A DNA stretch of 47,659 bases from Clostridiaceae bacterium (GCA_012840075.1 DUMC01000068.1:1-47659); one strand, 5' to 3'. Numbered from the stretch's first letter, positions 1 to 10,200 are shown. Notes: generated by a model from the letters alone, not told the origin. Numbers and translations: made by a program.

Positions 1-129
1 GATCAATATACTTTTTCTAAAGCTTTCAAGAAATATTTTAATGTGCCACCGTCAAAATTCATATAAAACCACCATTTATGCAATGTTTTGAGCTGCATTA
101 TACTATTTTCTATTTTATACTAATTCACC

Positions 130-276
130 TTAAGTTTTACAACTTTTTTTCATCTGCTCGGAACATGCTCCCGAACATCCGGGACAAGAATTGCTTCTCA
201 TGCTTTTTACTGATTTATATATACCGTAACCGACTAATCCAAAGAAAATTATTCCTATTATTATATTACCTAACAT
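130..276 (-). CDS. FeoB-associated Cys-rich membrane protein (48 aa)
   Basis: This short gene encodes 48 residues. An N-terminal hydrophobic helix (about residues 4-20, with a GxxGYGIY end) is followed by a Lys/Ser turn and a Cys-rich tail (CPGCSGAC at 31-38, then a Cys near the end). This is the pattern of the small FeoB-associated Cys-rich membrane proteins that follow feoB in many Firmicutes. It has a strong AGGAG ribosome-binding site 7 bases before the ATG. It is the last gene of the feoA-feoB cluster, same strand, about 235 bases beyond the feoB stop. The family's role is not firmly known; a part in the Feo complex or in metal handling at the membrane is inferred from context. Confidence 0.85.
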   Translation of the reverse strand: MLGNIIIGIIFFGLVGYGIYKSVKSMRSNSCPGCSGACSEQMKKSCKT

Positions 277-438
277 AAATTTCTCTCCTTTTAGACCTTT
301 AAATCTCTTTCCTTTTATATTAAACTTTTATCTTTTGTTTTCAAGCTTTCAGTTTTTTACAATAAAGCTTATGTTTCACTGCATACATTTTATTCAACTA
401 CGTATATGTTAATATTTAGCTTACCTCTGCTGAGAACT

Positions 439-474
439 TATACGACTACATTTGTAACTTAGCGGACTACATTT
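439..474. repeat. IS-end-like short repeats between feoB and the Cys-rich peptide gene
   Basis: TATACGACTACATTT (439-453) is followed by CGGACTACATTT (463-474), so GACTACATTT occurs twice 21 bases apart. CGGACTACATTT and TATACGACTA recur at 21755-21777. Clustered short repeats of this type are common at the ends of IS21-family elements. No transposase lies nearby, so if this is an IS end it is a remnant. Confidence 0.4.
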
Positions 475-511
475 GACAGCTTATCAGCTCATGTTATGAT
501 TGTATATTAAC

Positions 512-2470
512 TTATCGTGTAACAGTTGAAAACTGTATTTTCCCTGAACTTGTTCTTTTTATTAAGTAATAAATAACAATTGCATACAAGATTAGAATTA
601 TACATGCTGCAACAAAACCTGTTGCCAGCTTACCATATAATATAATTGTACCTATTTGAGTTACAAGCATAGCCAGCAGGTAACCTACACTAAATTGGAA
701 AGCAAGTGCTCTTAGCAACCATTTCCGTTCGACCAACTCGGTGTACATTGCACCTATGGCTGCAAAGCATGGGGGTGTAAACAGATTAAAAACAAGGAAT
801 GCATAAGCTGTAACAGGTGTAAAGAATTGTGTCAGCACTCCTCCCGGTAAACTCAGAACTTCTTCCGATGAAGCTGCTATTGTAATTGCCAAGGTTGATA
901 CTACATTTTCTTTCGCAACAAATCCTGTAAACGCAGCAGCTGCCGGTTGCCATTTCGAAAATCCAAGAGGAATTAGCAAAGGAGCTATAACATTACCTAT
1001 TGAAGCTAATATACTGCCACTTGAGTCTTCAACCATCTGCAAATTCCATCCATATGCTTGAGTAAACCAAACAAAAGTATTCATTACCAATATTATTGTT
1101 GAAGCTTTTATGATAAAAGCTTTTGCATGCTTTATCATATGTCTGAAAGCGTGTTTCACGCTTGGAAGCTTATATTCGGGTAATTCAATAATAAATACGG
1201 AAGTACTTTTCCAACCAAATATTTTTCTTAGGAACAATCCTCCGATTGCAATAACAATAAATGCTACCAAATACATACTTGGTGCTACCAGTGAGGATTC
1301 CGGGAAGAATACCGCTGCAAAAAGTGCTATAATCGGAAGCTTTGCACCACAAGGAATGTAAGGGGTCAACATTGTTGTCATACGTTTTTCATTTACATCC
1401 TCAATAGTTCTTGTAGACATGACACCCGGGACCGAACATCCTGAACCTACAATCATTGGTATTATAGATCTTCCGGATAATCCGATTTTTTTAAGATAGC
1501 GATCCATAACGACAGCTACTCTTGCCATATAACCGCTGTCCTCAAGTAACCCTAGGCAGAAAAACAAAACCATGATTAACGGCAAGAACCCAACAACTGC
1601 ACCTACCCCTGCAATAGCGCCTTCTACAATCAGCGAATGCAACAATGGATGTAGTCCTATACTTTCAAAGAAGTTATTTGCTGCTTCAGGAATGATTTCA
1701 CCAAATAAAGTCTCATTGAAATATTCCGATAAATATCCACCAAGTCCTTCAATTGAAAATGCATATACAGCCCACATTACAACGGCAAATATTATCAATC
1801 CGGCTACCGGATGTGCCACAATTCTGTCAATTTTGTCGCTTAAAGTTATCTGACTTGGATCGCGATTCCTCTTAAGATACTTATTTGTAAGTTCCTTCAC
1901 ATATTTCTGTCTGGCATATTTTTCATCTTCAGTTCCTTTTCCTTCAAATTCAGGTGCAGGTTGTTTTTTCCCTTCTTTTGCAGCTTCAGCCGCTGCCTTA
2001 ATCAATTCTTTCAATCCTACGCCTTCATTTGCTATTATAGGAACTATTCTGCATTGTAAGGCTTTTGATAATCCATCGATATTAATTTCATTTCCGTAAC
2101 GTTTAACCAAATCCTGTTTATTCAAAGCGACAACTACAGGAATTCCAAGTTCCAGAAGTTGGGTAGTAAAATATAAACTTCTTTCCAAACTACTTGCATC
2201 TACAATATTTATAATAACATCAGGATGCTCATTTACAACGAAATCACTTGTAATAGCTTCTTCACTTGTATACGGAGCAATAGAATAAGCTCCCGGTAAG
2301 TCTACCACCCTGCCCTCAGGGAATATTTTTCTGTACTTGCGGTTTAAATCTGCTTCTCTTTTCTCTACTGTAACTCCAGGCCAGTTTCCGACATATTCCG
2401 TTTTACCTGTTATCGCATTAAATAACGTGGTCTTACCCGAGTTGGGATTGCCTGCTAAGGCTATTTTCAC
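512..2470 (-). CDS. feoB: Ferrous iron transport protein B (FeoB)
   Basis: FeoB is the GTPase-linked inner-membrane permease for Fe(II). The N-terminal G domain has the P-loop GNPNSGKT at residues 7-14, DLPG at 57-60 and NKQD at 117-120. A Cys- and Ser-rich membrane part follows, with two Gate-type repeats, including the VGSGCSVPG and PYIPCGAKLP regions. At 652 residues it is a standard but slightly short FeoB. The start is GTG, placed 8 bases after an AGGGGG ribosome-binding site. feoA lies 219 bases upstream and the Cys-rich peptide gene lies downstream. A Fur-like box with promoter hexamers sits in the feoA-feoB gap, so feoB probably also has its own iron-regulated start. Confidence 0.97.
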   Translation of the reverse strand: MKIALAGNPNSGKTTLFNAITGKTEYVGNWPGVTVEKREADLNRKYRKIFPEGRVVDLPGAYSIAPYTSEEAITSDFVVNEHPDVIINIVDASSLERSLYFTTQLLELGIPVVVALNKQDLVKRYGNEINIDGLSKALQCRIVPIIANEGVGLKELIKAAAEAAKEGKKQPAPEFEGKGTEDEKYARQKYVKELTNKYLKRNRDPSQITLSDKIDRIVAHPVAGLIIFAVVMWAVYAFSIEGLGGYLSEYFNETLFGEIIPEAANNFFESIGLHPLLHSLIVEGAIAGVGAVVGFLPLIMVLFFCLGLLEDSGYMARVAVVMDRYLKKIGLSGRSIIPMIVGSGCSVPGVMSTRTIEDVNEKRMTTMLTPYIPCGAKLPIIALFAAVFFPESSLVAPSMYLVAFIVIAIGGLFLRKIFGWKSTSVFIIELPEYKLPSVKHAFRHMIKHAKAFIIKASTIILVMNTFVWFTQAYGWNLQMVEDSSGSILASIGNVIAPLLIPLGFSKWQPAAAAFTGFVAKENVVSTLAITIAASSEEVLSLPGGVLTQFFTPVTAYAFLVFNLFTPPCFAAIGAMYTELVERKWLLRALAFQFSVGYLLAMLVTQIGTIILYGKLATGFVAACIILILYAIVIYYLIKRTSSGKIQFSTVTR

Positions 2471-2536
2471 GATACATACCCCCTGTTATAATATTCCGTG
2501 CCACAGGTGCAAGTCTACGCTCTTTTTGTAACTAAC

Positions 2537-2565
2537 ACTTTACTGATATTGAAAATCATTCTCAA
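2537..2565 (-). promoter_or_regulatory. feoB promoter overlapped by a Fur-like box
   Basis: On the minus strand TTGAGA (2565-2560) and TAAAGT (2542-2537) are separated by exactly 17 bases. The spacer is covered by GATATTGAAAATCATTCTC at 2545-2563, which matches 16 of 19 bases of the classical Fur consensus. The location between feoA and feoB supports an internal iron-controlled promoter. The call rests on sequence match only. Confidence 0.6.
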
Positions 2566-2689
2566 TAGTACTGTAAAAAAATATGTTTCAACTATTTCTT
2601 ATTTTAAGTTATGAGCATTAAGAACGTCGCCGGTTAGCAGCGAAAATCATAATCACTATCAGCATCACAATTACAAGCTCACAACTTCA

Positions 2690-2917
2690 TTAACCCGCTT
2701 CAACCAGCTCTATAGCATTTGCCATTCTTTTATCTATTGCATATCTGCTGTCCTTTATATTTACAATATAATTCCCGCCTAGAGCAGAAATTAACGTAAT
2801 CTCTTCTCCTTCGCAGCAACCAAGTGTAAATAGAAAATTACGGATTTTTTCATTACCTGATATACTCTTTATGATAGCCCTTTGACCCACTTTGGCTTTT
2901 GCCAACGGCATATTCAT
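2690..2917 (-). CDS. feoA: Ferrous iron transport protein A (FeoA)
   Basis: FeoA is a small SH3-like cytoplasmic protein that supports FeoB-mediated Fe(II) uptake. The product has about 75 residues, with the family pattern PLAKAKVGQ, the RNFLFTLGC turn and the VNIKDSRYAI segment near the C-terminus. The open frame extends two codons upstream to a GTG, but that GTG lies inside the GGAAGGTG ribosome-binding site, so I place the start at ATG 2917; the ATG at 2911 is also possible. It is the first gene of the feo cluster and lies directly behind a consensus promoter and a perfect Fur-like palindrome. Confidence 0.93.
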   Translation of the reverse strand: MNMPLAKAKVGQRAIIKSISGNEKIRNFLFTLGCCEGEEITLISALGGNYIVNIKDSRYAIDKRMANAIELVEAG

Positions 2918-2986
2918 ACACACCTTCCCATATATATCAATATTAATAAGTATTTATCAAAATTAATGTTAAATTTTTATATCCTT

Positions 2987-3041
2987 AATGATAATGATTA
3001 TCATTTACATTTAGTATATCAGGTAAATTTTTCTTTGTCAA
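2987..3041 (-). promoter_or_regulatory. feoA promoter with perfect Fur-box palindrome
   Basis: The minus strand carries TTGACA (3041-3036), a 17-base spacer and TATACT (3018-3013). Just past the -10, across the expected transcription start, is AATGATAATGATTATCATT (2987-3005), a perfect 9-1-9 palindrome of Fur-box type. Iron-loaded Fur bound here would block the feo operon. Confidence 0.85.
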
Positions 3042-3106
3042 TATAGTTGAAGCTAAAGCTATTTATTTTTTAATAAATTTTCAGCTAAAGCTGTTTTACA
3101 ATTTCG

Positions 3107-4048
3107 TTAAAGTTTTTTTGTTTGCTCCAAAACATGTATCATTTTAAGAAGCACTTCATTTACAGGTGTAGGAATCCCGTATTTTTTACCCATTTTGACA
3201 ACAGTACCTGCAAACATTTCCACTTCTGTTTTTCTTCCTGCTTCAACATCCTGTAGCATGGAAGTTTTACCTTCGGGAGAGATTGAATTAATTATATTTA
3301 TGCTCTTTTTTATATCATTCTCATCTAAGTTAATTCCTACTTTGCAAGAAATACGTACAACTTCACGGCTAGCTTCTTCCATCAATTCCCTCGCCTCTTT
3401 AATCCTCTGGAACACCCCGTAAGGTGCGTTTAATACTGCAGAAACCTGGTTTACACCTACATTCATCATGAATTTCCACCAAAGTTCCCTTATCATGTTT
3501 TCCGGAATCTCATAAGGTATTTGTGCTGCTTCAAATAGCTCTTTTACAAGTTTTACTTTTTGTGAATACTCTTTGTTTATTTTTTCACCAAAAACAATCC
3601 TTCCAATATTTTCATATACAGTATTTCTTCCTATTCTTACGGCATCCGTCCCAACAACAAAGGAATATAGGAGTTTATCCATACCATATTCCCGTCCTAT
3701 AATTTCTTCACTGGTTATTCCGTTAAGCAAAGAAAGAATTATTGTGTTTTCACCCACAAACCCGTTCATATCCCTTATTGCTTGTTGAAGGTCATGATAT
3801 TTTACCGCCACTATTATGAGGTCTGCTTTTTGCAAATCAACCGGCGAAGTTTGGATCCCCGTCTGCGGCGGAATAACATATTCGAAAGGATATAGCTTTC
3901 CGTTTACACGCACTCCCTCTTTTTTGTAACTTTCAATCCTTTCCGGAGAAGCTATTATCTTAATACATTGCGGATCCATTTCATACAATCTAGCTGCGTA
4001 AGCACTACCTATAGCACCTAAACCTATTAAATATATATTTTTTATCAT
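3107..4048 (-). CDS. 2-dehydropantoate 2-reductase family protein (ApbA/PanE-like)
   Basis: This is a 313-residue NAD(P)-dependent reductase of the ketopantoate reductase family. In pantothenate synthesis that family reduces 2-dehydropantoate to pantoate. The Rossmann motif GLGAIG is at residues 9-14. The C-terminal helical domain holds the family pattern with a conserved Lys (WWKFMMNVGVN). Length matches the family. The ATG follows GAGGTGA by 10 bases. It lies alone, divergent from the UbiB-like gene, with no other pantothenate genes nearby. Clostridia often carry several paralogues, so the substrate is not certain. Confidence 0.85.
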   Translation of the reverse strand: MIKNIYLIGLGAIGSAYAARLYEMDPQCIKIIASPERIESYKKEGVRVNGKLYPFEYVIPPQTGIQTSPVDLQKADLIIVAVKYHDLQQAIRDMNGFVGENTIILSLLNGITSEEIIGREYGMDKLLYSFVVGTDAVRIGRNTVYENIGRIVFGEKINKEYSQKVKLVKELFEAAQIPYEIPENMIRELWWKFMMNVGVNQVSAVLNAPYGVFQRIKEARELMEEASREVVRISCKVGINLDENDIKKSINIINSISPEGKTSMLQDVEAGRKTEVEMFAGTVVKMGKKYGIPTPVNEVLLKMIHVLEQTKKL

Positions 4049-4443
4049 ATTGCCATTGTCACCTCATCAATTTTTATTTATTTTTAATTATATAATAATT
4101 AAAAATTTTTCAATATAGCATTCTAATTATTAAACGTAAAATCTTTTTACATAATAACAGTTTCTTTATCAGTATTTATTAAATTCGAGTGTATTCCTTC
4201 ATAATTTTAATACACCCAAAAAATACTTCCACATATTTATAAAATACATCCATGTGGTATAATAGCATTAGGCCGTGATTATGAAATCCAGAATTGCTTT
4301 TATCTAAACCTGATGATAATGATAATAACAACTGATAAATGTCCGGAGGCTGCTGAGCCGCATCAGATGCAAAAATTATACATTTAATTTAATTTAATTT
4401 TATTTTATTGTACATTTAATAAATTGAAAAAAGGTGTCCGCTG
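4049..4443. other. Divergent intergenic region with long UbiB leader
   Basis: This 395-base gap holds the start regions of the reductase gene (minus) and the UbiB-like gene (plus). A small inverted repeat pairs GTGTATT (4189-4195) with AATACAC (4209-4215). An extended -10 (TGGTATAAT, ending at 4263) faces the UbiB gene and would give a leader of about 170 bases. The leader holds two GATAAT hexamers (4315-4326), a small GGCT/AGCC hairpin, a GCATC/GATGC hairpin and a repeated ACATTTAAT. I recognise no riboswitch class and no gene in it. Confidence 0.5.
4255..4263 (+). promoter_or_regulatory. Extended -10 promoter for the UbiB-like gene
   Basis: TGGTATAAT fits the TGnTATAAT extended -10 form. 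No good -35 hexamer is seen at 17 bases, which is normal for extended -10 promoters. It points to the UbiB-like gene 180 bases downstream. Confidence 0.5.
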
Positions 4444-6048
4444 ATGAACAAAAGAGTCAGAGAAATAATATCTGTTTTCTTAAAACACGGATTAAAAGAC
4501 GGTTTAGCTATTGTTAATAATCCTGCTCAATTAAGAGAAGCCGTAGAAGAGCTTGGACCTACTTTTATTAAAATAGGTCAGGTACTTTCTACCAGACCTG
4601 ATATCGTATCCCAGCCAATAATTGAAGAATTTAAGAAGTTAAGAGATAATGTAAGCCCGGTCAAATTTGAAGATATTAAAATTATTATTGAAAAAGAACT
4701 TAATAAACCTTTATATGAAATTTTTACGTCTTTTGACAGAGAACCTATAGCTTGTGCTTCCATTGCACAAGTTCATTCAGCAAAGCTAAAAAGCGGTCAA
4801 AAAGTAGTTGTAAAGGTCCAACGACCAAATATTAAGGATATGATAATAGGTGATATTAACATTCTCAAAAAGCTTGCAAAATTTCTAAATATTTCTCCCC
4901 AGGTAGCTGTTGTAAATCCGGTTGAAATCATAGACGAATTGGGAAAAACTTTAAAAACTGAGCTAGATTTTATCAATGAAGCAAAAAATATTGAGATTTT
5001 TGAAAAATACAACAGCAATATTAAATATATCAAGATTCCTAAAGTTTATAACGAATATACAACAGAAAACCTGATTGTCATGGAATATATTGAAGGTATA
5101 AAAATTTCAGAAAAATCCTTGCTTGTTGAAAAAGGTTATTTGCTTGATGAAATCGCAGAAAAATTGGTATACAATTATATGAAACAAATTTTCATTGACG
5201 GTTTTTTCCACGGAGACCCTCACCCTGCTAATATAATTATAACCGGCGATGCTATAGCATACATTGATTTTGGTATGATGGGCGTTCTTAATGAAACTGC
5301 CCGCAAAAAATATCTTGCACTTCTTGAAGGGATAGCAACCGGTGACATAGATAAGCTAACCAATTCCATACTCAGGATAGCTATAAAGAAACGAGATTTA
5401 AATTTTGATAGATTTAGTTCACAAATAAAAGACCTATATAGATATTATGCATATCTTCCTGTGGAAGAAATTAACATTCCTGAAATTACAGAGGAAATAT
5501 TTAAAATATGCAGGAAAAACGGTATATCAATGCCCCGGGAAGCAACCATGCTGATTAAAGGAATTGTAACGATTGAATCTATTATTTCAGACCTCGCACC
5601 CGACATTAATATTATGCAAATAACCGTACCTTTTATAAGAAAATTGAAGTTAGAAAATATCGGCATTAATGATATAACTGATGATTTTTTGGATCAAGTC
5701 AACAACATGTACATTCTCCTTTCAAAACAAGGTCTTAAAGTTCCTTTGCAGTTAGGTCAATTAATAGGTAATATTCTTGATGAAAAAGTTAAAATTAAGC
5801 TTGAACACACAAATTTAGATAAAGGCTTTTTCAATGAACTTAATAAAATGGTTAACCGCATTGTTTTCAGTATAATCGTAGCTAGCCTTATCATCGGATC
5901 ATCCCTTATAATTAGATCCGACTTTGGGCAGGGACTAAAGGTTTTCGGTATAACAAATGTTAATATTCTGGGACTTATCGGCTTCTTGGGCGCAGGGGTT
6001 TTGGGTTTTTGGGTATTAATATCCATTTTGAGGTCCGGTAAGCTTTAA
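4444..6048 (+). CDS. ABC1/UbiB/AarF-family atypical kinase-like membrane protein
   Basis: This 534-residue protein belongs to the UbiB (ABC1/ADCK) family of atypical kinase-like ATPases, linked in other organisms to isoprenoid-quinone and lipid metabolism. The signature KxGQ is at residues 43-46 (FIKIGQVLSTRPDI), a VVVKVQRP strand carries the nucleotide Lys, DPHPANI is the catalytic-loop equivalent, and the DFG-like motif starts at Asp275 (DFGMMG). Two hydrophobic helices close the C-terminus (about 475-530), as in typical UbiB proteins. The ATG has a weak AAGGTG upstream. The stop overlaps the stop of the convergent dehydrogenase gene by four bases. The substrate in an anaerobe that may lack quinones is unknown. 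Confidence 0.9.
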   Translation: MNKRVREIISVFLKHGLKDGLAIVNNPAQLREAVEELGPTFIKIGQVLSTRPDIVSQPIIEEFKKLRDNVSPVKFEDIKIIIEKELNKPLYEIFTSFDREPIACASIAQVHSAKLKSGQKVVVKVQRPNIKDMIIGDINILKKLAKFLNISPQVAVVNPVEIIDELGKTLKTELDFINEAKNIEIFEKYNSNIKYIKIPKVYNEYTTENLIVMEYIEGIKISEKSLLVEKGYLLDEIAEKLVYNYMKQIFIDGFFHGDPHPANIIITGDAIAYIDFGMMGVLNETARKKYLALLEGIATGDIDKLTNSILRIAIKKRDLNFDRFSSQIKDLYRYYAYLPVEEINIPEITEEIFKICRKNGISMPREATMLIKGIVTIESIISDLAPDINIMQITVPFIRKLKLENIGINDITDDFLDQVNNMYILLSKQGLKVPLQLGQLIGNILDEKVKIKLEHTNLDKGFFNELNKMVNRIVFSIIVASLIIGSSLIIRSDFGQGLKVFGITNVNILGLIGFLGAGVLGFWVLISILRSGKL

Positions 6049-7100
6049 ATTTTTCGTAATAAATCTTCGCTTTCCTCAAAAAGGTGCCAAGGTATATTAA
6101 CCGTGGCATTACTATTTATTAAATCATAAATGTGTGATAAAAGCGGGAACTGATTAATATCGGCTTTGCCTCTTTCCGACAATTTTTTCAAAGCGTTAAA
6201 TGCGACTTTGGTAATTGCAACGGATTCAAGTGTAATACCGCTTAGTTCTTCCAGCGCCTGCTTATAAGTCAAGCCTCGTCCCAGCAATGTGCCGATTTTT
6301 CTTGTTCTTCCGCCGAATATAGTAACGTACAAATCTCCAACCCCGTATGGGATGCTGTCTTCTCTTCCGCCTACGATCTTAAGCAACCGATACATTTCGC
6401 GTGTACCTTGGAGAAACAATCCTGCTTGCGGATTATAATCTTCTTTACACCCTATTCCGTGTTCTCGTTCCTTCAATCCGACTGCAAGAGTGACTCCAAG
6501 AGCATAGGCATTCTTCATTGCTACTGCAGTTTCAATGCCTGTTACATCTGTCGAAATATTTATATGATAGTAGTCAGTAGAAAGCATTTCTTTAATTTTT
6601 AAGAGAATGTTAGTATCACGCCCGCAATAAGCAACAACCGTATTATTCCTATCCGCCAATTCGTAGCTTGTGCAAGGACCGCCTACTGCATTGATTGAAA
6701 GGTTATCACATCCTGGCTTTGTCGCTAAATATTCCGGAAACGGTACAAGAGTTCCGTCTTCCATTGCATGAAGTCCTTTTGTAACAAGCAAAACGGGCAG
6801 AGATTTGGGGATTTTAGGTAATACAACTTCACCGAACCATTCTATGCCGAAACTGCTTATGCCGCCTATTAATAAATCACAATTTAACAATGCTTCATCA
6901 AGTTCTTCAATCTGATAATATTTAATACCTTGCGGGAGTTGTCTTTTCAATGTTATATGATAACCATTTTTTCGTGCATTATCTATAATTTTGCGATCCA
7001 ACGGAGTTCCGACCAGCCTGACTTCATTTCCGTTATCGGAAGCCGGAATGCTCATTGCAGATCCCATCATTCCTGCACCTACAATAGTTATAATACTCAT
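6045..7100 (-). CDS. NAD(P)-dependent glycerol-3-phosphate dehydrogenase-like protein
   Basis: The product has 351 residues with a Rossmann GAGMMG at 8-13 and the two-domain layout of GpsA, which makes sn-glycerol 3-phosphate for phospholipids. The helical domain keeps the motif with the catalytic Lys (AMKNAYALGVTLAVG) and a GVGDLYVTIFGGR segment in place of the usual GxGDLxxT region. The sequence diverges clearly from standard GpsA, so it may be a paralogue with another substrate. Its stop codon overlaps the stop of the convergent UbiB-like gene. A long inverted repeat separates it from sbcC upstream. Confidence 0.8.
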   Translation of the reverse strand: MSIITIVGAGMMGSAMSIPASDNGNEVRLVGTPLDRKIIDNARKNGYHITLKRQLPQGIKYYQIEELDEALLNCDLLIGGISSFGIEWFGEVVLPKIPKSLPVLLVTKGLHAMEDGTLVPFPEYLATKPGCDNLSINAVGGPCTSYELADRNNTVVAYCGRDTNILLKIKEMLSTDYYHINISTDVTGIETAVAMKNAYALGVTLAVGLKEREHGIGCKEDYNPQAGLFLQGTREMYRLLKIVGGREDSIPYGVGDLYVTIFGGRTRKIGTLLGRGLTYKQALEELSGITLESVAITKVAFNALKKLSERGKADINQFPLLSHIYDLINSNATVNIPWHLFEESEDLLRKI

Positions 7101-7203
7101 ATACTACCCCACCTTTTAATTTAAGACATCTATTATTTCAATTTCATAAATAATAAATCTTTTACACAAATTTGTCAACAACAAGTAATTTATTCAAGTT
7201 TGA

Positions 7204-7253
7204 GGGTGCATTTAACAAATTACTCTTCACATAAATTTAAATTAAATGCACCC
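7204..7253. terminator. Long inverted repeat after sbcC
   Basis: GGGTGCATTTAA (7204-7215) and its exact complement TTAAATGCACCC (7242-7253) form a 12-bp stem around a 26-base loop, extendable by partly matched CAAGTTTGA/TAGTTTG flanks. It lies just past the sbcC stop and before the next gene, so termination or mRNA 3' end protection is likely. No strong T-run follows in either direction. Confidence 0.5.
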
Positions 7254-7271
7254 TTAGTTTGACTCCATCAA

Positions 7272-10200
7272 CTAACCTCTTTCTATTCTTACCCTGCTTC
7301 CGTTACCGTCTTCCGATGGAGGTGTAACTATTAATCGTCTCGAAATTCTTGCCCTCATATCAGGTACATGGCTGATTACACCAATTACTCTCTCTTCGCT
7401 GCTTAATCGTTCAAGAGAATCAAGCACCGTGTCAAGTAGGTTACTATCGAGAGTACCGAAGCCTTCATCAAGGAAGAAGAATTCCAAAGGACTTTGGCCC
7501 TTTAATTGGATTTGTTTTGATAATGCCAGGGCAAGAGCTAAAGATGTAATAAAAATTTCTCCTCCTGATAAGGTATTGACCATCCTGGTAACGCCGCCGT
7601 TGGCATAATCCCGGATTACAAATCCTACATCAGTATCAAGTTCTAAAGCATATCTATAGGAGGTTATAGTACCGAGAATTTCCGTAGCTTCTCTTGCCAC
7701 GTATCGTAAGCGTTCCTCGGCTACGTAATCAATAAAGCTGTTGCCTCTCAAAAGAGTTTTTATCTGGTCAAGCATTTCTGCTTTTCTACTCAGTTTCGTA
7801 TATTCATTGTTAAATTTTTCCCAGTCTGTATGTCTTTCTTTTGTATTTAAAAAGTTATTTTTAGCTACTTCGTATTGAGACATTTTTTCTTGTTTTATAG
7901 CTACTTTTTCCTGATAAAGCCGGCTTATTGAGTCCCATTCTTCCTTAGTGATGGTTTTATTATTAAGCTTTTTGGATATCATTTCTTTTTGAGCGGATAA
8001 ATTCCTTTCAATTCTTTCAAACTCATCGATCTCTTTTTTAATGTTGATTTGTTCTTCTTCGCTCATAACGGCTTGTTCTACTTCCTGGATGTTTGCAAAT
8101 CCTTGTTCTTTTAATGAGGACATCAGTTCGCTGTTTACGGCCTCATAGTTTTCCGTATATATTCTTTTCTGGTTTTCCAAGGTATTCTTTTGCATATTAA
8201 GCATGTTGAATTTTTCTTGCTGTTCACTTAAACTATCATACAAAAACTTTTCCTCTTTGTTTAGATTAAGAAGCTTTATTTCATTTTCATTAAGCTGTTT
8301 TTCAATTGTGCGTTCAATACTTTCAATTGCATCATCTTTAAATGCATTAATAACAAATACATTATTTTTAACTTCATGTGAGACAAGAAAATCCGTATCT
8401 TTATTTATTAATTCATTTACTTTTTGAAATATAAACTCCTTAACTTTCAGTAACCTCTGCTGCCTTTGGGCTTTAAGGTTTTTTTCATCAGCTTCTAGGG
8501 CAGATTTCTTATTGATTAGCTCCTGCCTTTCCTCTTGCAATTTTTCTACCTTTTCTCTGACTGATTTCATATATGTTTCCTGTTTTCTAATCTCTTTTTG
8601 AAGCTTATCTATTTCTTCTTCATTTCTGTTTATTCTTTCCAGTTCTGAAGCAATTGACTTCAGACCGTATTTTTCTATAAAAGCTTTGTAATCATTTTCT
8701 TTTTGCGTATAAATTTTGTTAGCTTCCTCAATATCCGTTAAAGTTATTTCATAATTATTTTTATTAACGTTCAATTCGGATTCTATCTTGCTTGCCTCTA
8801 TTTTTTGTGTGTTTAATATTTCCAAACCTTTTTTATAATTTTCTTCTATAGCCTCTAATTTCTGTTCCCATTTTGTAATTTGAGCAAGTTTATCCTGGGC
8901 CGCTTTATTTATATTTTCAATCTCACTTTCAATTTGTTCCACCGACATTTTATGCATATGCTCAGGTAATCTCAAAATTAAGCTTTCATATTCCGCTTTT
9001 TTTGAATCCAAATCTTTCTTATACTGCTCTTCTTGATCTTCCAGATTTTTAACTTGAGTTTGTAAACTTATATATTTATTTTCCTTTTCTCTAAGTAAAG
9101 CCTCAACTTCCGTAAGGCTTGACTGAAGAGTATTGAGTTTTTCTTCCAAATTCACAGTATGATTCGATACTATATTTGTTTCCGTAACTATTACCTCCAT
9201 ATCCGTACCCGCTAAACCTATCATACCTGGATCAGTTGCAGGATTAGGATGATGTTTTGATCCGCATACAGGGCATGGTTCACCTTCCCGTAAATTTTTT
9301 GCCAGCATATATGCAGCATTCGCTTCAATATGTTTTCTGATTTTTTCAACTTCTTCACTAACATTTTTTCTTTCTATTTCCAATTCTTCCTTTGACTTCA
9401 TAATATTGTCAAATAACAGCTTTTGTTTTTTTATCTGCTTCTCTATTTCATTGATCCTTGAAGTTAAATTCTCTATATCCTTTTCTCTGGCTTTCATATT
9501 AGTGAAAAGAGATTTAAGCTCATGATATTTTTCAATAAGCTGCGTAACTTCATCTCTATTACCGGGCTTTGAATTTTGATGCTCAGATTTTTTTGCTTCT
9601 AATAATGCCAATTTGCTATTTGTATCTTTTACCTGTTCATTAACTTTTGCAAATTCAACTTCCAGATTTGCCAATGTTACCTTAAGATTATCCCGCTTGC
9701 TTTTGAGTTTTGCGAGGTTGTCTTTGGCAGTTGACAATTCTTCTTCAAGCTTAATTGCATTTTGTATTTGTTTTTTATACTCAACATCTACTGTCAATGA
9801 TTCAACCTTACGCCTTTGTTCATCTATTTTTTTCTCGGTTTTATCAATTGAAATTTTCCCGTTTTCCAGTTCCTGAGTCTTAATCTTTATCTTCTGTTCC
9901 ATTACCTTCAGGTTTTCCTCTAAAGCAGGTAGTCCTGCATTAATCTCCTTTATTTCTCTAATTATATCCAAAGCATTTTTTAACCTCGTATTGAAGTCGA
10001 GCAAGGCCGGTTTTAGCTCTTCATTCTCTTTTACTTTTTTTTGGTATTGACTTTTTGTATTTTCCAGTTTTTCTTTTATCTGTGGCAGCATTTGTGAAAT
10101 TTTTGCCAATTCATTTTCAGTTTCCTTGAGCTTGTTATAAGCTTGTTTATATTTTTTTATTGAATCTATCAGTACATTTGCTTTTTTAGCCCGTTCCAAT

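Noticed and set aside
3-62. 19-codon minus-strand ORF (MNFDGGTLKYFLKALEKVY) behind the Cys-rich peptide gene
   Set aside because: It has a GGTGG ahead of the ATG, but it is too short, at the window edge and matches nothing I know.
78-278. 66-codon plus-strand ORF at the left edge
   Set aside because: It is the antisense shadow of the Cys-rich peptide gene, which has the better ribosome-binding site and family pattern.
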